39,480 nt of DNA from Thermoclostridium caenicola. Lineage in GTDB: Bacteria; Bacillota; Clostridia; DSM-8532. The stretch lies in the NCBI RefSeq assembly GCF_900142095.1, contig NZ_FQZP01000020.1:1-39480 (forward strand), written 5' to 3'. Below are positions 1 to 9,141 of this stretch, in pieces; position 1 is the first letter of the stretch; the number at the start of each line of letters is the position of its first letter. A program made the translations under genes and the position numbers. The notes under the pieces were generated by a model. The model was not told the DNA's origin. It searched no databases and saw only the letters and a list, made by a program, of their open reading frames with translations.

Positions 1-35
1 CATCCTCCTCGGTTTGGTATTTGTTTAGCAACTAT

Positions 36-64
36 ATTTTACCGAGGTATGAGCTTTGGCTCAA
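36..64 (-). promoter_or_regulatory. SigA-like promoter for a divergent gene lying left of the window
   Basis: On the minus strand a TTGAGC box (64 to 59) and a TAAAAT box (41 to 36) are separated by 17 bases. A GAGGAGG ribosome binding site follows on the same strand at 10 to 4, so a leftward gene should start just outside the window. The -10 box matches consensus at 5 of 6 positions and the -35 box at 4 of 6. This is inference from motif and spacing only. Confidence 0.4.
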
Positions 65-188
65 CTCCTTTTTACACCATTATATAGACTTAATCCACAT
101 TCTGTTTTCTGTTGCATGAAAATAGGGTAATAATAATTGAACATATGATAAAAGATGGTTCTTCCATCGCGAAAAGGGGATGATTCCT

Positions 189-569
189 GTGCTGCACAAT
201 ATCCTGTTTCCCAAGAATAATCTCCAGCATGCGCTGGATGCTTCCTGGCTGAGAAACGAGGTCATTGTCAACAACATCGCCAACGTTGATACGCCCGGAT
301 ATAAGCGGAAAACTGTCAAATTCGAGGAATTCCTTAACAGTGAAATGAAAACAGGAAAAATCAGCAAGGGACAGACAAAACTTCAGTCATCTCCCATTAT
401 GGTAACACGGGATTACAGCACCCTGAGCTACCGGTCTGACGGCAATAATGTGGATATCGAAAACGAAATGGCCGAGCTGGCCACCAATTCAATCCGTTAC
501 AATACCCTCATCCAAAAAATGAACGGCGATTTCCAGAACCTTCGTAAAGTGATCAGGGGAGGTGCTTGA
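189..569 (+). CDS. flgB: Flagellar basal-body rod protein FlgB
   Basis: FlgB forms part of the proximal rod of the flagellum and is exported by the flagellar type III system. The protein has the N-terminal rod/hook signature with an ALDASWLRNEV segment followed by NNIANVDTPGYKRK, which is diagnostic of the family. At about 126 residues the length is normal. An ATG at 180 is in frame, but the only ribosome binding site, AAAAGGGG at 172 to 179, abuts that ATG. The GTG at 189 has correct spacing and is preferred. It is the first gene of the fla/che cluster, and flgC follows after 3 bases. Confidence 0.93.
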   Translation: MLHNILFPKNNLQHALDASWLRNEVIVNNIANVDTPGYKRKTVKFEEFLNSEMKTGKISKGQTKLQSSPIMVTRDYSTLSYRSDGNNVDIENEMAELATNSIRYNTLIQKMNGDFQNLRKVIRGGA

Positions 570-572
570 TAA

Positions 573-1016
573 ATGGCTGTTTTCAATGCGTTCAGCATCA
601 GTTCTTCAGCGCTGACGGCCCAAAGGTTGCGCATGGATATCATCTCACAGAATATCGCCAATGTGAACACCACCAGGACAGCGGACGGCACGCCATACCG
701 CAGAAAAACCGTGGTGTTTGCCGAGCGTGAGGGCACCTCGTTCTCGCAATACCTTTCGGAGGCAAGCAAGGGACGCTATCTTGCAGGCGGGGGTGTGAGG
801 GTATCCGCCATTGTCGAAGATCCGTCTCCGTTCAGGGAGGTTTATGATCCAAGCCATCCCGATGCGGATGAAAACGGAATTGTGCGGATGCCCAATGTGG
901 AAATCGTTACCGAGATGGTCAACATGATCTCGGCCACAAGAGCTTATGAGGCTAACATCACAGCCCTTAACGCATCCAAATCCATGGCCAGCAAGGCCCT
1001 TGAAATCGGAAGATAA
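573..1016 (+). CDS. flgC: Flagellar basal-body rod protein FlgC
   Basis: FlgC is the second proximal rod subunit. The N-terminus shows the rod signature (ALTAQRLRMDIISQNIANVNTT) and the C-terminus the conserved helix with MVNMISATRAYEANITALNA, both shared by axial flagellar proteins that pack as coiled coils in the rod. The length of 147 residues is typical. GGGGAGGTG at 557 to 565 gives a well-placed ribosome binding site for ATG 573. The start lies 3 bases after flgB, so translation is probably coupled. Confidence 0.95.
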   Translation: MAVFNAFSISSSALTAQRLRMDIISQNIANVNTTRTADGTPYRRKTVVFAEREGTSFSQYLSEASKGRYLAGGGVRVSAIVEDPSPFREVYDPSHPDADENGIVRMPNVEIVTEMVNMISATRAYEANITALNASKSMASKALEIGR

Positions 1017-1056
1017 AGCCTTAAAGGCGTAAATACTGCCAGAAAGGAATGAGAGT

Positions 1057-1359
1057 ATGGCGCTTGAAGCAATTGGCTCTGTCAATACGGTTCTGCCGGG
1101 TATCAGGCCGTTGAAGGTTTCGGATACCGGCGATAATGAAGTGAGTTTCAAAGACATGCTTTTGGATGCCATCAACAGCGTGAATCAGTTGCAGCATGAA
1201 TCCGACGCCATCACGGAGGATTTCATAGCCGGCAGGACGGACAGCATCCATGACGTGATGATTGCAGGAACCAAGGCCAGCCTGGCACTGGATTTCATGA
1301 TTGAGATCCGGAACAAGATTGTGGAAGCCTATCAGGAAATCATGAGAATGCAGGTATAA
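1057..1359 (+). CDS. fliE: Flagellar hook-basal body protein FliE
   Basis: FliE joins the MS ring to the rod and is needed early for export of rod subunits. The 100-residue product has the family layout: a variable N-terminus, a central SFKDMLLDAINSVNQLQ segment, and a conserved C-terminal helix with ASLALDFMIEIRNKIVEAYQ. The ribosome binding site is AAGGA upstream of ATG 1057. It follows flgC by 40 bases and precedes fliF, the standard Firmicutes order. Confidence 0.94.
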   Translation: MALEAIGSVNTVLPGIRPLKVSDTGDNEVSFKDMLLDAINSVNQLQHESDAITEDFIAGRTDSIHDVMIAGTKASLALDFMIEIRNKIVEAYQEIMRMQV

Positions 1360-1436
1360 TCCTGATATGCTGCATGCAGAAGAGAATGTGTCGATGATAC
1401 AAATGAAGGAACCTTCGCCGGAAGGAAGATGATGAA

Positions 1437-2993
1437 ATGCCAGAGGGAATCAAGAAAATCAAGGAAAAGGCTCAGACATACTGGAAGGAACTAGAGAAGA
1501 GTCAGAAGATCAGAATTTACGTAATGGTTTCCATTGTTCTTTTGGCAGTTATCGCCACACTGGTGATGACACTGCGCGTGGAATACGTTCCTTTGTTTGA
1601 TTCAACCGAGTACATAAACCTTAAGCCCGTCGTTGAATATCTCGATGAGAACAATATCAAGTATCAGAAAGGCAGCAACCAGATTTATGTAGACAGCAGG
1701 AAAAAGAAGGACATCGAATTTGATCTGACCACCCAGGGTATTGTGTCTCCCGAAGTATCCTTTGCAGATACCTGGTCAAAGCTATCCCTCACGGCAACCG
1801 AAGCAGACAAGGAAAATCTCTGGAAGAACTATCTCGTCAACGATCTGGTATACAAACTCAAGAAGTTTGATAATGTTGAAAACGCCACCGTTCAGTACAC
1901 CAGGCCCGAAAAAACCTATTGGGCAAGGGACAACGGCGAAGATCAGGGCAGTGCCTATGTCATGCTGAAGACAACCAGTGCCCTGACGCCTGATCAGGTG
2001 GATGCGGCGGCCAAAGTTGTGGCAGCTTCCCTTGGTGTTCCCGCCGACAGGGTAACCATCGTCGATCACAATCTTAATCCCCTGACACGCCAGGGTGCCA
2101 ACGATTTGGTTCGGGCATCCACCCAGGACGAGATGAGGCGGCAACGGCAGCTGGAGCTGGAGCAAAAGGTTTATGAAACCTTCAAAATCGGGGTGGTCCA
2201 GAATGCCAATTTCGATACCATGAGCGTTTCTGCCAACCCCACTCTGGATTTTGACACACATAAGAGTGTTTCCAGGGAGTATTCGGCTCCCGATCCCGAT
2301 GGCCAGGGCTTCAGGAACAACTACGAGATGCTGGAGGAAAACCTGACCAATGGCAATGCCGGAAGCATCCCGGGAACCGATACCAACCCCCAGACGGCGC
2401 CCACTTACCAGTTCGGTGAGAATGAGCGGTCCGATTACAGGAAAGTCCAGTCCTACGAGGAAAGGCTTTTCAACGAGACCAATTCGGAAACCGAGAAGGC
2501 GCTGGGCAAGCTGATACCCAACGAATCCACCATGTCCATTGTGCTCTGGTATGGGAAAGTGGTAGAGACCGCGGAGGGGCTTACCCCCGAATATCTGAAC
2601 GAGGTGAGGAAACTGGCGGCTGATGCCACAGGGATTCCTGCCCAGAACATCACGGTCAGCATACAAAAGCTGATGCCCGAGCCCATGCCGGTTGAAACAC
2701 TGTCTGATACGTTCAGGGAACTGTTTGACCAGTATGGCTTATACGTACTGATGCTGATTCTCCTGGTGATCATGGTGGTTACAGCCCTGCCCAGGAAAAA
2801 ATCGGATATGGAAGAACTGGAGCTTGCGGCTGCAGAAGTTGCGGCAGGAGCGGGTGCCATTGAGGAAACTATTCCGGATATCAGTGTTGAAGAGCAATCC
2901 GAACTGAAGAAGCAGATTGACAAATTTGTACAGCAGAATCCTGATGCCGTAGCCCAGCTATTAAGGAACTGGATTGCCGAGGATTGGGAATAA
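1437..2993 (+). CDS. fliF: Flagellar MS-ring protein FliF
   Basis: FliF assembles the MS ring in the cytoplasmic membrane, the platform for rod, switch and export gate. A membrane segment lies at about residues 27 to 46 (IYVMVSIVLLAVIATLVMTL) and a second at about 431 to 448 (LYVLMLILLVIMVVTALP). The large extracytoplasmic ring-building region lies between them. The cytoplasmic C-terminus ends with a FliG-binding helix containing NPDAVAQLLRNWIAEDWE. The length of 518 residues is normal. GGAAGGA upstream of ATG 1437 serves as the ribosome binding site. fliG follows after 20 bases, fitting the direct FliF-FliG contact. Confidence 0.97.
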   Translation: MPEGIKKIKEKAQTYWKELEKSQKIRIYVMVSIVLLAVIATLVMTLRVEYVPLFDSTEYINLKPVVEYLDENNIKYQKGSNQIYVDSRKKKDIEFDLTTQGIVSPEVSFADTWSKLSLTATEADKENLWKNYLVNDLVYKLKKFDNVENATVQYTRPEKTYWARDNGEDQGSAYVMLKTTSALTPDQVDAAAKVVAASLGVPADRVTIVDHNLNPLTRQGANDLVRASTQDEMRRQRQLELEQKVYETFKIGVVQNANFDTMSVSANPTLDFDTHKSVSREYSAPDPDGQGFRNNYEMLEENLTNGNAGSIPGTDTNPQTAPTYQFGENERSDYRKVQSYEERLFNETNSETEKALGKLIPNESTMSIVLWYGKVVETAEGLTPEYLNEVRKLAADATGIPAQNITVSIQKLMPEPMPVETLSDTFRELFDQYGLYVLMLILLVIMVVTALPRKKSDMEELELAAAEVAAGAGAIEETIPDISVEEQSELKKQIDKFVQQNPDAVAQLLRNWIAEDWE

Positions 2994-3013
2994 ATCCGGA
3001 GGTATGAACGAAT

Positions 3014-4036
3014 ATGCCCGTTAAAAACGAACAAATTCGAAATCTGACCGGCCGGGAAAAGGCTGCCATGTTGCTGATCACCCTGGGGCCAGAACGTTCT
3101 GCACAGATTTTCAAGCATCTCAAGGAGGAGGAAATTGAGCAGCTGACATTGGAAATAGCCAATATCAGAGCGGTTTCCCCGGCAGAGCGTGAGAAGGTTT
3201 TGAATGAATTCTACCAGTTGTGCCTGGCACAGCAGTACATATCGGAAGGTGGTATCGGCTATGCCAAGGAGATTCTGGAGAAAGCCCTGGGAACCGAGAA
3301 AACCATGGAGATCATCAACAAGCTGACCGTTTCCCTCCAGGTACGGCCATTCGATTTTGTCAGGAAAGCGGATCCATCCCAGGTCCTCAACTTTATTCAG
3401 AGTGAACATCCACAGACCATTGCGCTTATTCTCGCTTACATGAAGCCTCAGCAGGCTGCCCAGGTGCTGTCTGCACTGCCTCAGGACAAACAGGCAGATG
3501 TAGCCAAGAGAATAGCCACCATGGACAGAACCTCGCCGGAAATCATCAAGGAAGTGGAACGGGTTCTCGAAAAGAAACTCTCCAACCTCGTCACCGAAGA
3601 TTTCACGGCCGTTGGCGGCATTCAGGCCATTGTCGATGTACTCAATTCGGTTGACCGCGGAACAGAAAAATATATCATGGACACCCTTGAGATTGAGGAT
3701 GCGGATCTGGCTGAGGATATCCGCAAGAGAATGTTCGTCTTTGAGGATATCCTGCAGCTTGATAACCGGGCCATTCAGCGATTCCTGCGCGAAGTGGACA
3801 ACAGTCTGCTTGCCCTGGCGCTCAAGGGAGCTACCGAAGAGGTCCAGAACGTCATATACAGCAATATGTCCAAGCGTTTGGCGGATATGATCAGGGAAGA
3901 TATCGAATACATGGGTCCTGTACGCCTCAAGGATGTGGAGGAAGCCCAGCAGAAGATCGTCAACGTGATCAGGAAGCTGGAGGACGCAGGAGAAATTATC
4001 ATTTCACGTGGCGGAGGCGACGAAATCGTTGTATAG
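3014..4036 (+). CDS. fliG: Flagellar motor switch protein FliG
   Basis: FliG is the rotor protein that meets the stator and transmits torque and direction switching. The 340-residue product carries the N-terminal FliF-binding domain (LTGREKAAMLLITLGPE), the middle domain with the EHPQTIALILAYM motif that contacts FliM, and the C-terminal domain with LALKGATEEVQNVIYSNMSKR holding the charged torque residues. The end of the gene (GGCGGAGGCGAC) also provides the ribosome binding site of fliH, and the two genes overlap. Confidence 0.97.
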   Translation: MPVKNEQIRNLTGREKAAMLLITLGPERSAQIFKHLKEEEIEQLTLEIANIRAVSPAEREKVLNEFYQLCLAQQYISEGGIGYAKEILEKALGTEKTMEIINKLTVSLQVRPFDFVRKADPSQVLNFIQSEHPQTIALILAYMKPQQAAQVLSALPQDKQADVAKRIATMDRTSPEIIKEVERVLEKKLSNLVTEDFTAVGGIQAIVDVLNSVDRGTEKYIMDTLEIEDADLAEDIRKRMFVFEDILQLDNRAIQRFLREVDNSLLALALKGATEEVQNVIYSNMSKRLADMIREDIEYMGPVRLKDVEEAQQKIVNVIRKLEDAGEIIISRGGGDEIVV

Positions 4037-4796
4037 CAGTGCATACGGATACGGCGTATATAAAAGAAACCAGATCAGTATGGGGAAGCCATACCAGATC
4101 AAGAACAGCAGCCCGGTCAGGGTCGCCGTTGAAGATCCCGGCGTAACGCAGAGCGAGGATCCCGGGCAAAAAGCCGAGGAGATTCTTGCCAGGGCCAGGG
4201 AGGAGGCAAGGCTCATCATCCAGGAAGCCGAGCTGGAAGCCCAGCGCCTGCTGGAACAGGCCCAGGCTCAGGCCGAGGCACTTGCCGCAGAAGCTGAGCA
4301 GCAGGCCAAGGAAGAGGGATACCGGAACGGTGAAAGCCTGGCACAGCAACATTATCAGGAGTTGCTGGCCGAAGCCGAAGCGTTCAGGGATCGGGCGAAG
4401 ACGGAATATGAGGAAACCATACGCTCCCTGGAACACGATATCGTGGAACTGTCGCTGAGCATCGCCAGAAAGGTCCTGGGAGCCGAGCTTGAAACCAGCA
4501 GGGACGTGATCCTCACCATTGCCGCTGAAGCCATTGAGGCCTGCATGAACCGGGATCGCATCGTGCTGAAGGTTTCAGGCGATGATTATGATTATGTGAC
4601 GGATCATATTGAGGATCTCCGAAGCGGCACGAGCAATATCGGTCAGATAGAAGTCCGGAAGGACCAGACCCTTTCCAGGGGAGCCTGCATCGTGGATACC
4701 GGCTACGGTATGGTGGACGGCAGTCTGGAGACCAAAATGGAAATGGTGGAGCAGGCTTTCCGGGAAGTGCTGGGTGAGTTAGACAGGAATGAGTAA
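4029..4796 (+). CDS. fliH: Flagellar export ATPase regulator FliH
   Basis: FliH is the peripheral stalk and negative regulator of the FliI ATPase in flagellar protein export. The product has a long Ala, Glu and Gln rich helix (roughly residues 40 to 120) with repeated AEAEAQ-type heptads, then the conserved C-terminal domain with [14 protein letters not shown]. The TTG at 4029 is chosen because GGAGG at 4012 to 4016 lies 12 bases before it. The in-frame GTG at 4008 has no ribosome binding site. The start overlaps fliG by 8 bases and the end overlaps fliI by 8 bases, pointing to coupled translation. About 255 residues. The start is uncertain. Confidence 0.9.
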   Translation: MYSSAYGYGVYKRNQISMGKPYQIKNSSPVRVAVEDPGVTQSEDPGQKAEEILARAREEARLIIQEAELEAQRLLEQAQAQAEALAAEAEQQAKEEGYRNGESLAQQHYQELLAEAEAFRDRAKTEYEETIRSLEHDIVELSLSIARKVLGAELETSRDVILTIAAEAIEACMNRDRIVLKVSGDDYDYVTDHIEDLRSGTSNIGQIEVRKDQTLSRGACIVDTGYGMVDGSLETKMEMVEQAFREVLGELDRNE

Positions 4797-6117
4797 CCAA
4801 ACCCTCTTGAGCAAATATCATAGGCTGTTGGATGAAAGAAGCTTTGTCCGCTATATGGGCAAAGTGACCAAGGTCGTCGGTCTGACGATAGAATCGGAAG
4901 GTCCTGAAACGCATGTCGGAGCGCTCTGCTCCATCCGATCCCGCAGGCACAGGGATGTCCTGGCAGAGGTTGTCGGTTTCAGGGATAAAAATGTTCTTCT
5001 GATGCCGATTGGAGATATGTCGGGCATCGGTCCGGGCAGTACGGTTACGGTCTATCACAGGGATTTGGAAGTAGCGGTCGGAGAATCGCTGCTTGGCCGT
5101 GTTCTTAACGGATTGGGCCATCCCATGGACGGTAAGGGACCGATTATCCCGGAATGCTATTACCCGGTGTCAAACAGCCCGCCGAATCCCATGACCCGGC
5201 CCAGGATCAAACAGGTGCTTCCACTCGGTGTTAAGTGTATCGACGGCCTTCTGACTGTTGGCAAAGGTCAGCGTATGGGCATCTTTGCCGGCAGCGGCGT
5301 GGGTAAAAGTACCCTCCTGGGTATGATTGCCCGGAATACAAAGGCCGATATCAATGTTATCGCGCTGATCGGCGAGCGTGGAAGAGAGGTGCGGGACTTC
5401 CTGGAAAGGGATCTCCAGGAAGAAGGACTTAAAAGGTCCGTCGTTGTTATCGCCACTTCCGATCAGCCTGCCCTCATCCGACTGAAAGGCGCCATGGTGG
5501 CTACCGCCATCGCGGAGTATTTCAGGGATAAGGGAAAGGACGTTCTGCTCCTCATGGATTCCCTCACGCGCTTTTCCATGGCCCAGCGGGAGATCGGGCT
5601 GGCCATAGGAGAACCCCCCGTATCCAGGGGATATACGCCTTCGGTGTTTGCCGTGCTGCCCAAGCTCCTGGAGCGGGCCGGCACGTCGGAAAAGGGATCC
5701 ATTACGGGTCTTTATTCGGTGCTGGTGGACGGCGATGACATGAATGAACCCATTACCGATACCGCCCGCGGTATACTGGACGGCCACATAGCCCTCTCGA
5801 GGCAGTTGGCCCACCGGAACCATTATCCGGCCATTGATGTACTGGGAAGCGTCAGCCGTGTCATGAACGATATCGTTGATGACGAGCACAAGGAATATGC
5901 CAAGGAGCTGAGGCGTGCTCTGGCGGTTTATCGGGACGCGGAGGATCTGATCAATGTGGGTGCCTATGTGAAAGGCAGCAATCCCGACATTGACAGGGCC
6001 ATCAGCCTGAACGCGGGTATCAACCGTTTCCTTACCCAGGAAGTATCGGAACGCTATTCCTTCCGGGAGACCATTGAACTGCTGAAAGAAGCGATCACCC
6101 TGAAGGAATCCAGATAA
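4789..6117 (+). CDS. fliI: Flagellum-specific ATP synthase-like ATPase FliI
   Basis: FliI is the hexameric ATPase that helps unfold and deliver flagellar export substrates, related to the F1 beta subunit. The protein of 442 residues has an N-terminal beta-barrel domain, the Walker A loop GSGVGKST at residues 168 to 175, the Walker B strand [11 protein letters not shown] near 251, and the family sequence [20 protein letters not shown]. The C-terminal helical domain ends with [16 protein letters not shown]. It overlaps fliH, its regulator, by 8 bases. Confidence 0.97.
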   Translation: MSNQTLLSKYHRLLDERSFVRYMGKVTKVVGLTIESEGPETHVGALCSIRSRRHRDVLAEVVGFRDKNVLLMPIGDMSGIGPGSTVTVYHRDLEVAVGESLLGRVLNGLGHPMDGKGPIIPECYYPVSNSPPNPMTRPRIKQVLPLGVKCIDGLLTVGKGQRMGIFAGSGVGKSTLLGMIARNTKADINVIALIGERGREVRDFLERDLQEEGLKRSVVVIATSDQPALIRLKGAMVATAIAEYFRDKGKDVLLLMDSLTRFSMAQREIGLAIGEPPVSRGYTPSVFAVLPKLLERAGTSEKGSITGLYSVLVDGDDMNEPITDTARGILDGHIALSRQLAHRNHYPAIDVLGSVSRVMNDIVDDEHKEYAKELRRALAVYRDAEDLINVGAYVKGSNPDIDRAISLNAGINRFLTQEVSERYSFRETIELLKEAITLKESR

Positions 6118-6118
6118 A

Positions 6119-6161
6119 ACGGGGATGACGGGGAAACGCTCCCGGTTTCCAATCATCCCGT
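6119..6161 (+). repeat. Intercistronic hairpin between fliI and fliJ
   Basis: ACGGGGATGA (6119 to 6128) pairs with TCATCCCGT (6153 to 6161) apart from one bulged G. Inside it GGAAAC (6132 to 6137) pairs with GTTTCC (6145 to 6150). The nested stem fills nearly all of the 62-base gap. There is no T-run, so it is not a standard terminator. An RNA processing or stability element is possible. Confidence 0.5.
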
Positions 6162-6179
6162 GCTGCAACGGAGTGAGAT

Positions 6180-6647
6180 ATGGCAGGGTTCAGGTTTAGG
6201 TTGCAGAAGCTGCTCAATCTGAAACAGCAATTGGAGGATAAAGCCAAAAACGAACTTGGGCTTGCCATGAAGGCTCATGAACTGGAAAAACGCAAGCTCG
6301 CGCTGCTTGATGCCGGGATTGTGCGTATCTCCGACGACTTCAGACAGGCCTGTTCCGGAACCATACGGCCTGAAAGGATCCAGGCCATCCGAACCTGGCT
6401 CGAGGTCCAGAAAACAGCCCGGGAACAGCAATTGGATGCTGTAAAGAAAAGCGGCGAAAATGTCGATAAAGTAAGAGTAAAGCTCGTTGCAGCCATGCAG
6501 GAAAAAAAGATCCTCGCGAATCTGAGAGACAAGGAATTTGAAAAATTCCTGAAACAGGAAGCCCATAACGAGCAGAAGCTTACGGATGAGCTTGTCAGTT
6601 ACAGGGAGAGTGTAAAAATAACAGCAGTGGGAATGGAAGGGCAATAA
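6180..6647 (+). CDS. fliJ: Flagellar export chaperone and stalk protein FliJ
   Basis: FliJ is a small coiled-coil protein that sits in the centre of the FliI ring and helps couple it to the FlhA gate. The 155-residue product starts with FRFRLQKLLNLKQQLEDKAK, the family N-terminus. It is predicted to be almost entirely helical, with charged heptads and no membrane segment. The position directly after fliI supports the call. The sequence is divergent, as is usual for FliJ. Confidence 0.9.
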   Translation: MAGFRFRLQKLLNLKQQLEDKAKNELGLAMKAHELEKRKLALLDAGIVRISDDFRQACSGTIRPERIQAIRTWLEVQKTAREQQLDAVKKSGENVDKVRVKLVAAMQEKKILANLRDKEFEKFLKQEAHNEQKLTDELVSYRESVKITAVGMEGQ

Positions 6648-6689
6648 CGCGGCATGTGACGCCGGCTTCCGCCCTTAGGGGAGATTGTA

Positions 6690-7508
6690 ATGGCTGTAAA
6701 AACAAAAGATAATTCGAAAAATCCCAAACCGACTGTGCAGAATCCGGAAAGAAAAATGCCACAAATACTGCAGGGAATCTTGGCGGTTGTGCTTGCGCTG
6801 GTCATTGTCGCCTTGGTTTTCTGCGGTGTTTTTTATATTATCCTGAAGAACAATGTCTATGGCCTGGGAGAGTTTTTCAGGCCCGCGTTCCAGGACAGCC
6901 CCATTCTCAGGCTGGCCCTTCCGACATCTCCCGGGGAACATGACCCGGATGCGCCCGAGAATCTTACCGACGCGGAGATTCGCAGGAAATACGTGGAATA
7001 CAGGCAAAGGGTTTCCGACCTCACTGCTGAGCTGGAAGAGCTGAAAGGGGTTCTCGCCCAGTATGAGAGCGATCTGCAGGTGCTGGAAGAAAACAAGGCT
7101 GTGCTCGAGGCCAACAAGCAAGTGCTGACCACCATCCAGAATGAGCAGGTGAAGCTGGAACAGCAGAAAGCCGAGGTCGCGAAGCTGATAGCCGAGGGCA
7201 ACAAGGAAGGGTTCAAGGAATACTATTCGCAAATCGATGCAGAGACCGCGTCGGCTATCTATAAAGAGCTGGTTAAGGAAGATGTCAACAAGCAGATCAA
7301 GGCCGAACTGGCCAAGCCCTATGCGGCTATGGATCCTGCCAGCGCCGCAGGCGTTCTGACCGAACTGTGGAGCAAGGATCAGGAAACGGCCATTGGCATA
7401 TTTGAAGGCCTGAATGCCAACGCACAGGCGCAGATCCTACAAAACATGGAGGCCCCGGTGGCCGCCGATATCACCAAAACGCTTATGGACAGAAAGCTTG
7501 TCCGGTAA
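6690..7508 (+). CDS. MotE/YlxF-like protein with MgtE N-terminal domain
   Basis: The product of 272 residues has a cytoplasmic N-terminus of about 25 residues and a membrane segment at about 27 to 52 (LQGILAVVLALVIVALVFCG). A long coiled coil follows at about 105 to 170. The C-terminal alpha-helical domain resembles the MgtE intracellular N domain, with AMDPASAAGVLTELWSKDQE and IFEGLNANAQAQILQNM. This matches the gene found between fliJ and fliK in Firmicutes (ylxF in Bacillus) and the MotE family, which are linked to stator or motility function. The exact role here is not known. AGGGGAG precedes ATG 6690. Confidence 0.75.
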   Translation: MAVKTKDNSKNPKPTVQNPERKMPQILQGILAVVLALVIVALVFCGVFYIILKNNVYGLGEFFRPAFQDSPILRLALPTSPGEHDPDAPENLTDAEIRRKYVEYRQRVSDLTAELEELKGVLAQYESDLQVLEENKAVLEANKQVLTTIQNEQVKLEQQKAEVAKLIAEGNKEGFKEYYSQIDAETASAIYKELVKEDVNKQIKAELAKPYAAMDPASAAGVLTELWSKDQETAIGIFEGLNANAQAQILQNMEAPVAADITKTLMDRKLVR

Positions 7509-7588
7509 GCAGCTTTGAACACGGGCATATGCCATCCGCAAGGATGATAGCATAGCAGAAAACTTTGGCGGAAGGAGGTGAACAGCAA

Positions 7589-9124
7589 ATGGGCAACAGT
7601 ATTCTGACCAGCCTGATGGTTTCCGGTATTGGGACGTCCGGCAGGGTCGGCACGGTGAGGAAGCAGGATAACGGCGATTCCTTTCTCGGCATTTTCTCGG
7701 AAAAGCTGCAGGAATCCATGAATTCCGGAAATAAGGCGCAAAGGACCGCCAGGGGCGCCGGCCAGGAAGCCGCCGGAACAGCAGCCCGGAAGGTCCAGGG
7801 ACGTGATCGCCAGGCTTTGGCGGAGAAAACCCTCTCGGGTGAAAAGGCGGATGGCCTGTCCGACAGGCGCGCCGTATCCAGGGCATCCTCTTCCGCTGAC
7901 GAGCCGGAGAAATTCGACAGGCCGGAAAAGAAGACCTTAACCGATGAGCTGGCTTCGCTGCTTGAATCCCTGCTCATGGATCTGGAGAGACTCCTGGCCG
8001 CATGGCGTTCTTCAGAAGAAACGACTGCGGAAGGTTCCGCATCCCTGGAAACCGCCAATGCGCTTGAGGCTCTGCAGGCCATCATGGACGGCAATCTGGA
8101 AAAGCTCCGGGAACTCATGGAAAGAATTCAGGCCATGTCAAAGGGTTCCGGACAGGATGGACTCCTCGCCCTGATGGATGACATTGAAACCTTGATTTCA
8201 AAGCTCCAACAGGTTGAAACCATCCGTAGTACGGCAGATGCCGGTCTGACTGCTGCGGAGACTGGCGGAGAAAACCTTGAAGCCCTGATAGCCCAGCTCC
8301 AGAGCCAATGCCGCCAGATGGCTGAAAGGCTGAGGAACGGGCAAACCTGTGAGGCAAGCCAGGAGCTGGCATTGGAAGCTGCGGCAGGCCAGGAATCGGT
8401 ATCAATCCAGGGCGCCGGAACAACCGATGCAGGCCGGATGGAGAACCAGACGCCGGAAAAATCCGAGAGGTCGGACAAGGCTGACAAGGCCGGTGCGGAT
8501 GCGTCGGGCAGGACCAATGGCGCAGGCATGGAGACAGGAACTGCAGAAAATGTACAGGCTCCGGAAAGCTCCGATTATCTGCCCCAGAACCAGCAGGCTG
8601 TTCCTGCAGCACAGTTCCAGGCTGAACGGAGCAATTCCGTAACCGAAAAGTCCGTCTTCTACCTGTCGGACAAGCAGATGGGTCAGACCATCATCAACCA
8701 GGTCGCCATGAAAGTCAGGTTGATGGCCGGCGAAAACAGGCAGGAACTGGAAATGCAGCTGAAGCCGGAGAGTCTGGGCAAGCTGACCCTCAAAATCATC
8801 CATGAGCGGGGAGAGATCCTGGCAAAGATCACTGCAGAAAACGAGCAGGTCAAGTCCATCCTTGAAAGCAACATGCAGCTTTTGAAGGACGCTCTGGAGA
8901 AAAACGGGTATTCGGTTCAGAGCCTGGATGTTTCGGTAGGCAACCGGAACGGCGAGAACCAGGCGGCGCAGGCCCAATCCCATCAGAAGGGATCCGCCAG
9001 GCGCAAAGGGGTGAAGACATCCGGCACCAGATCTATAACCGGCGCTGTAAGGCCGACACCGGAAAGCACCCTTTATGATTTGGGTATGCCGGGTATCTCG
9101 CAGCAAATTGATCTCACGGCATGA
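7589..9124 (+). CDS. fliK: Flagellar hook-length control protein FliK
   Basis: FliK is the secreted ruler that measures hook length and switches FlhB from hook to filament export. The first 350 residues are low-complexity and rich in Ala, Glu, Gln and Ser. The C-terminal Flg_hook domain (about residues 370 to 460) has LEMQLKPESLGKLTLKII, GEILAKITAENEQVK and LEKNGYSVQSLDVSVG, the conserved FlhB-contacting core. The ATG at 7589 follows the strong site AAGGAGGTG at 7572 to 7580, so an in-frame upstream TTG at 7565, which precedes that site, is rejected. About 511 residues. It is followed by flgD, the hook cap gene. Confidence 0.92.
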   Translation: MGNSILTSLMVSGIGTSGRVGTVRKQDNGDSFLGIFSEKLQESMNSGNKAQRTARGAGQEAAGTAARKVQGRDRQALAEKTLSGEKADGLSDRRAVSRASSSADEPEKFDRPEKKTLTDELASLLESLLMDLERLLAAWRSSEETTAEGSASLETANALEALQAIMDGNLEKLRELMERIQAMSKGSGQDGLLALMDDIETLISKLQQVETIRSTADAGLTAAETGGENLEALIAQLQSQCRQMAERLRNGQTCEASQELALEAAAGQESVSIQGAGTTDAGRMENQTPEKSERSDKADKAGADASGRTNGAGMETGTAENVQAPESSDYLPQNQQAVPAAQFQAERSNSVTEKSVFYLSDKQMGQTIINQVAMKVRLMAGENRQELEMQLKPESLGKLTLKIIHERGEILAKITAENEQVKSILESNMQLLKDALEKNGYSVQSLDVSVGNRNGENQAAQAQSHQKGSARRKGVKTSGTRSITGAVRPTPESTLYDLGMPGISQQIDLTA

Positions 9125-9141
9125 GAAGGGGGTGAAAACAG

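Noticed and set aside
7-47. Inverted repeat CCTCGGT and ACCGAGG at the left edge as a leader hairpin of the divergent gene
   Set aside because: The right arm lies upstream of the predicted minus-strand start of transcription, so it would not be in the RNA. It could still be an operator.
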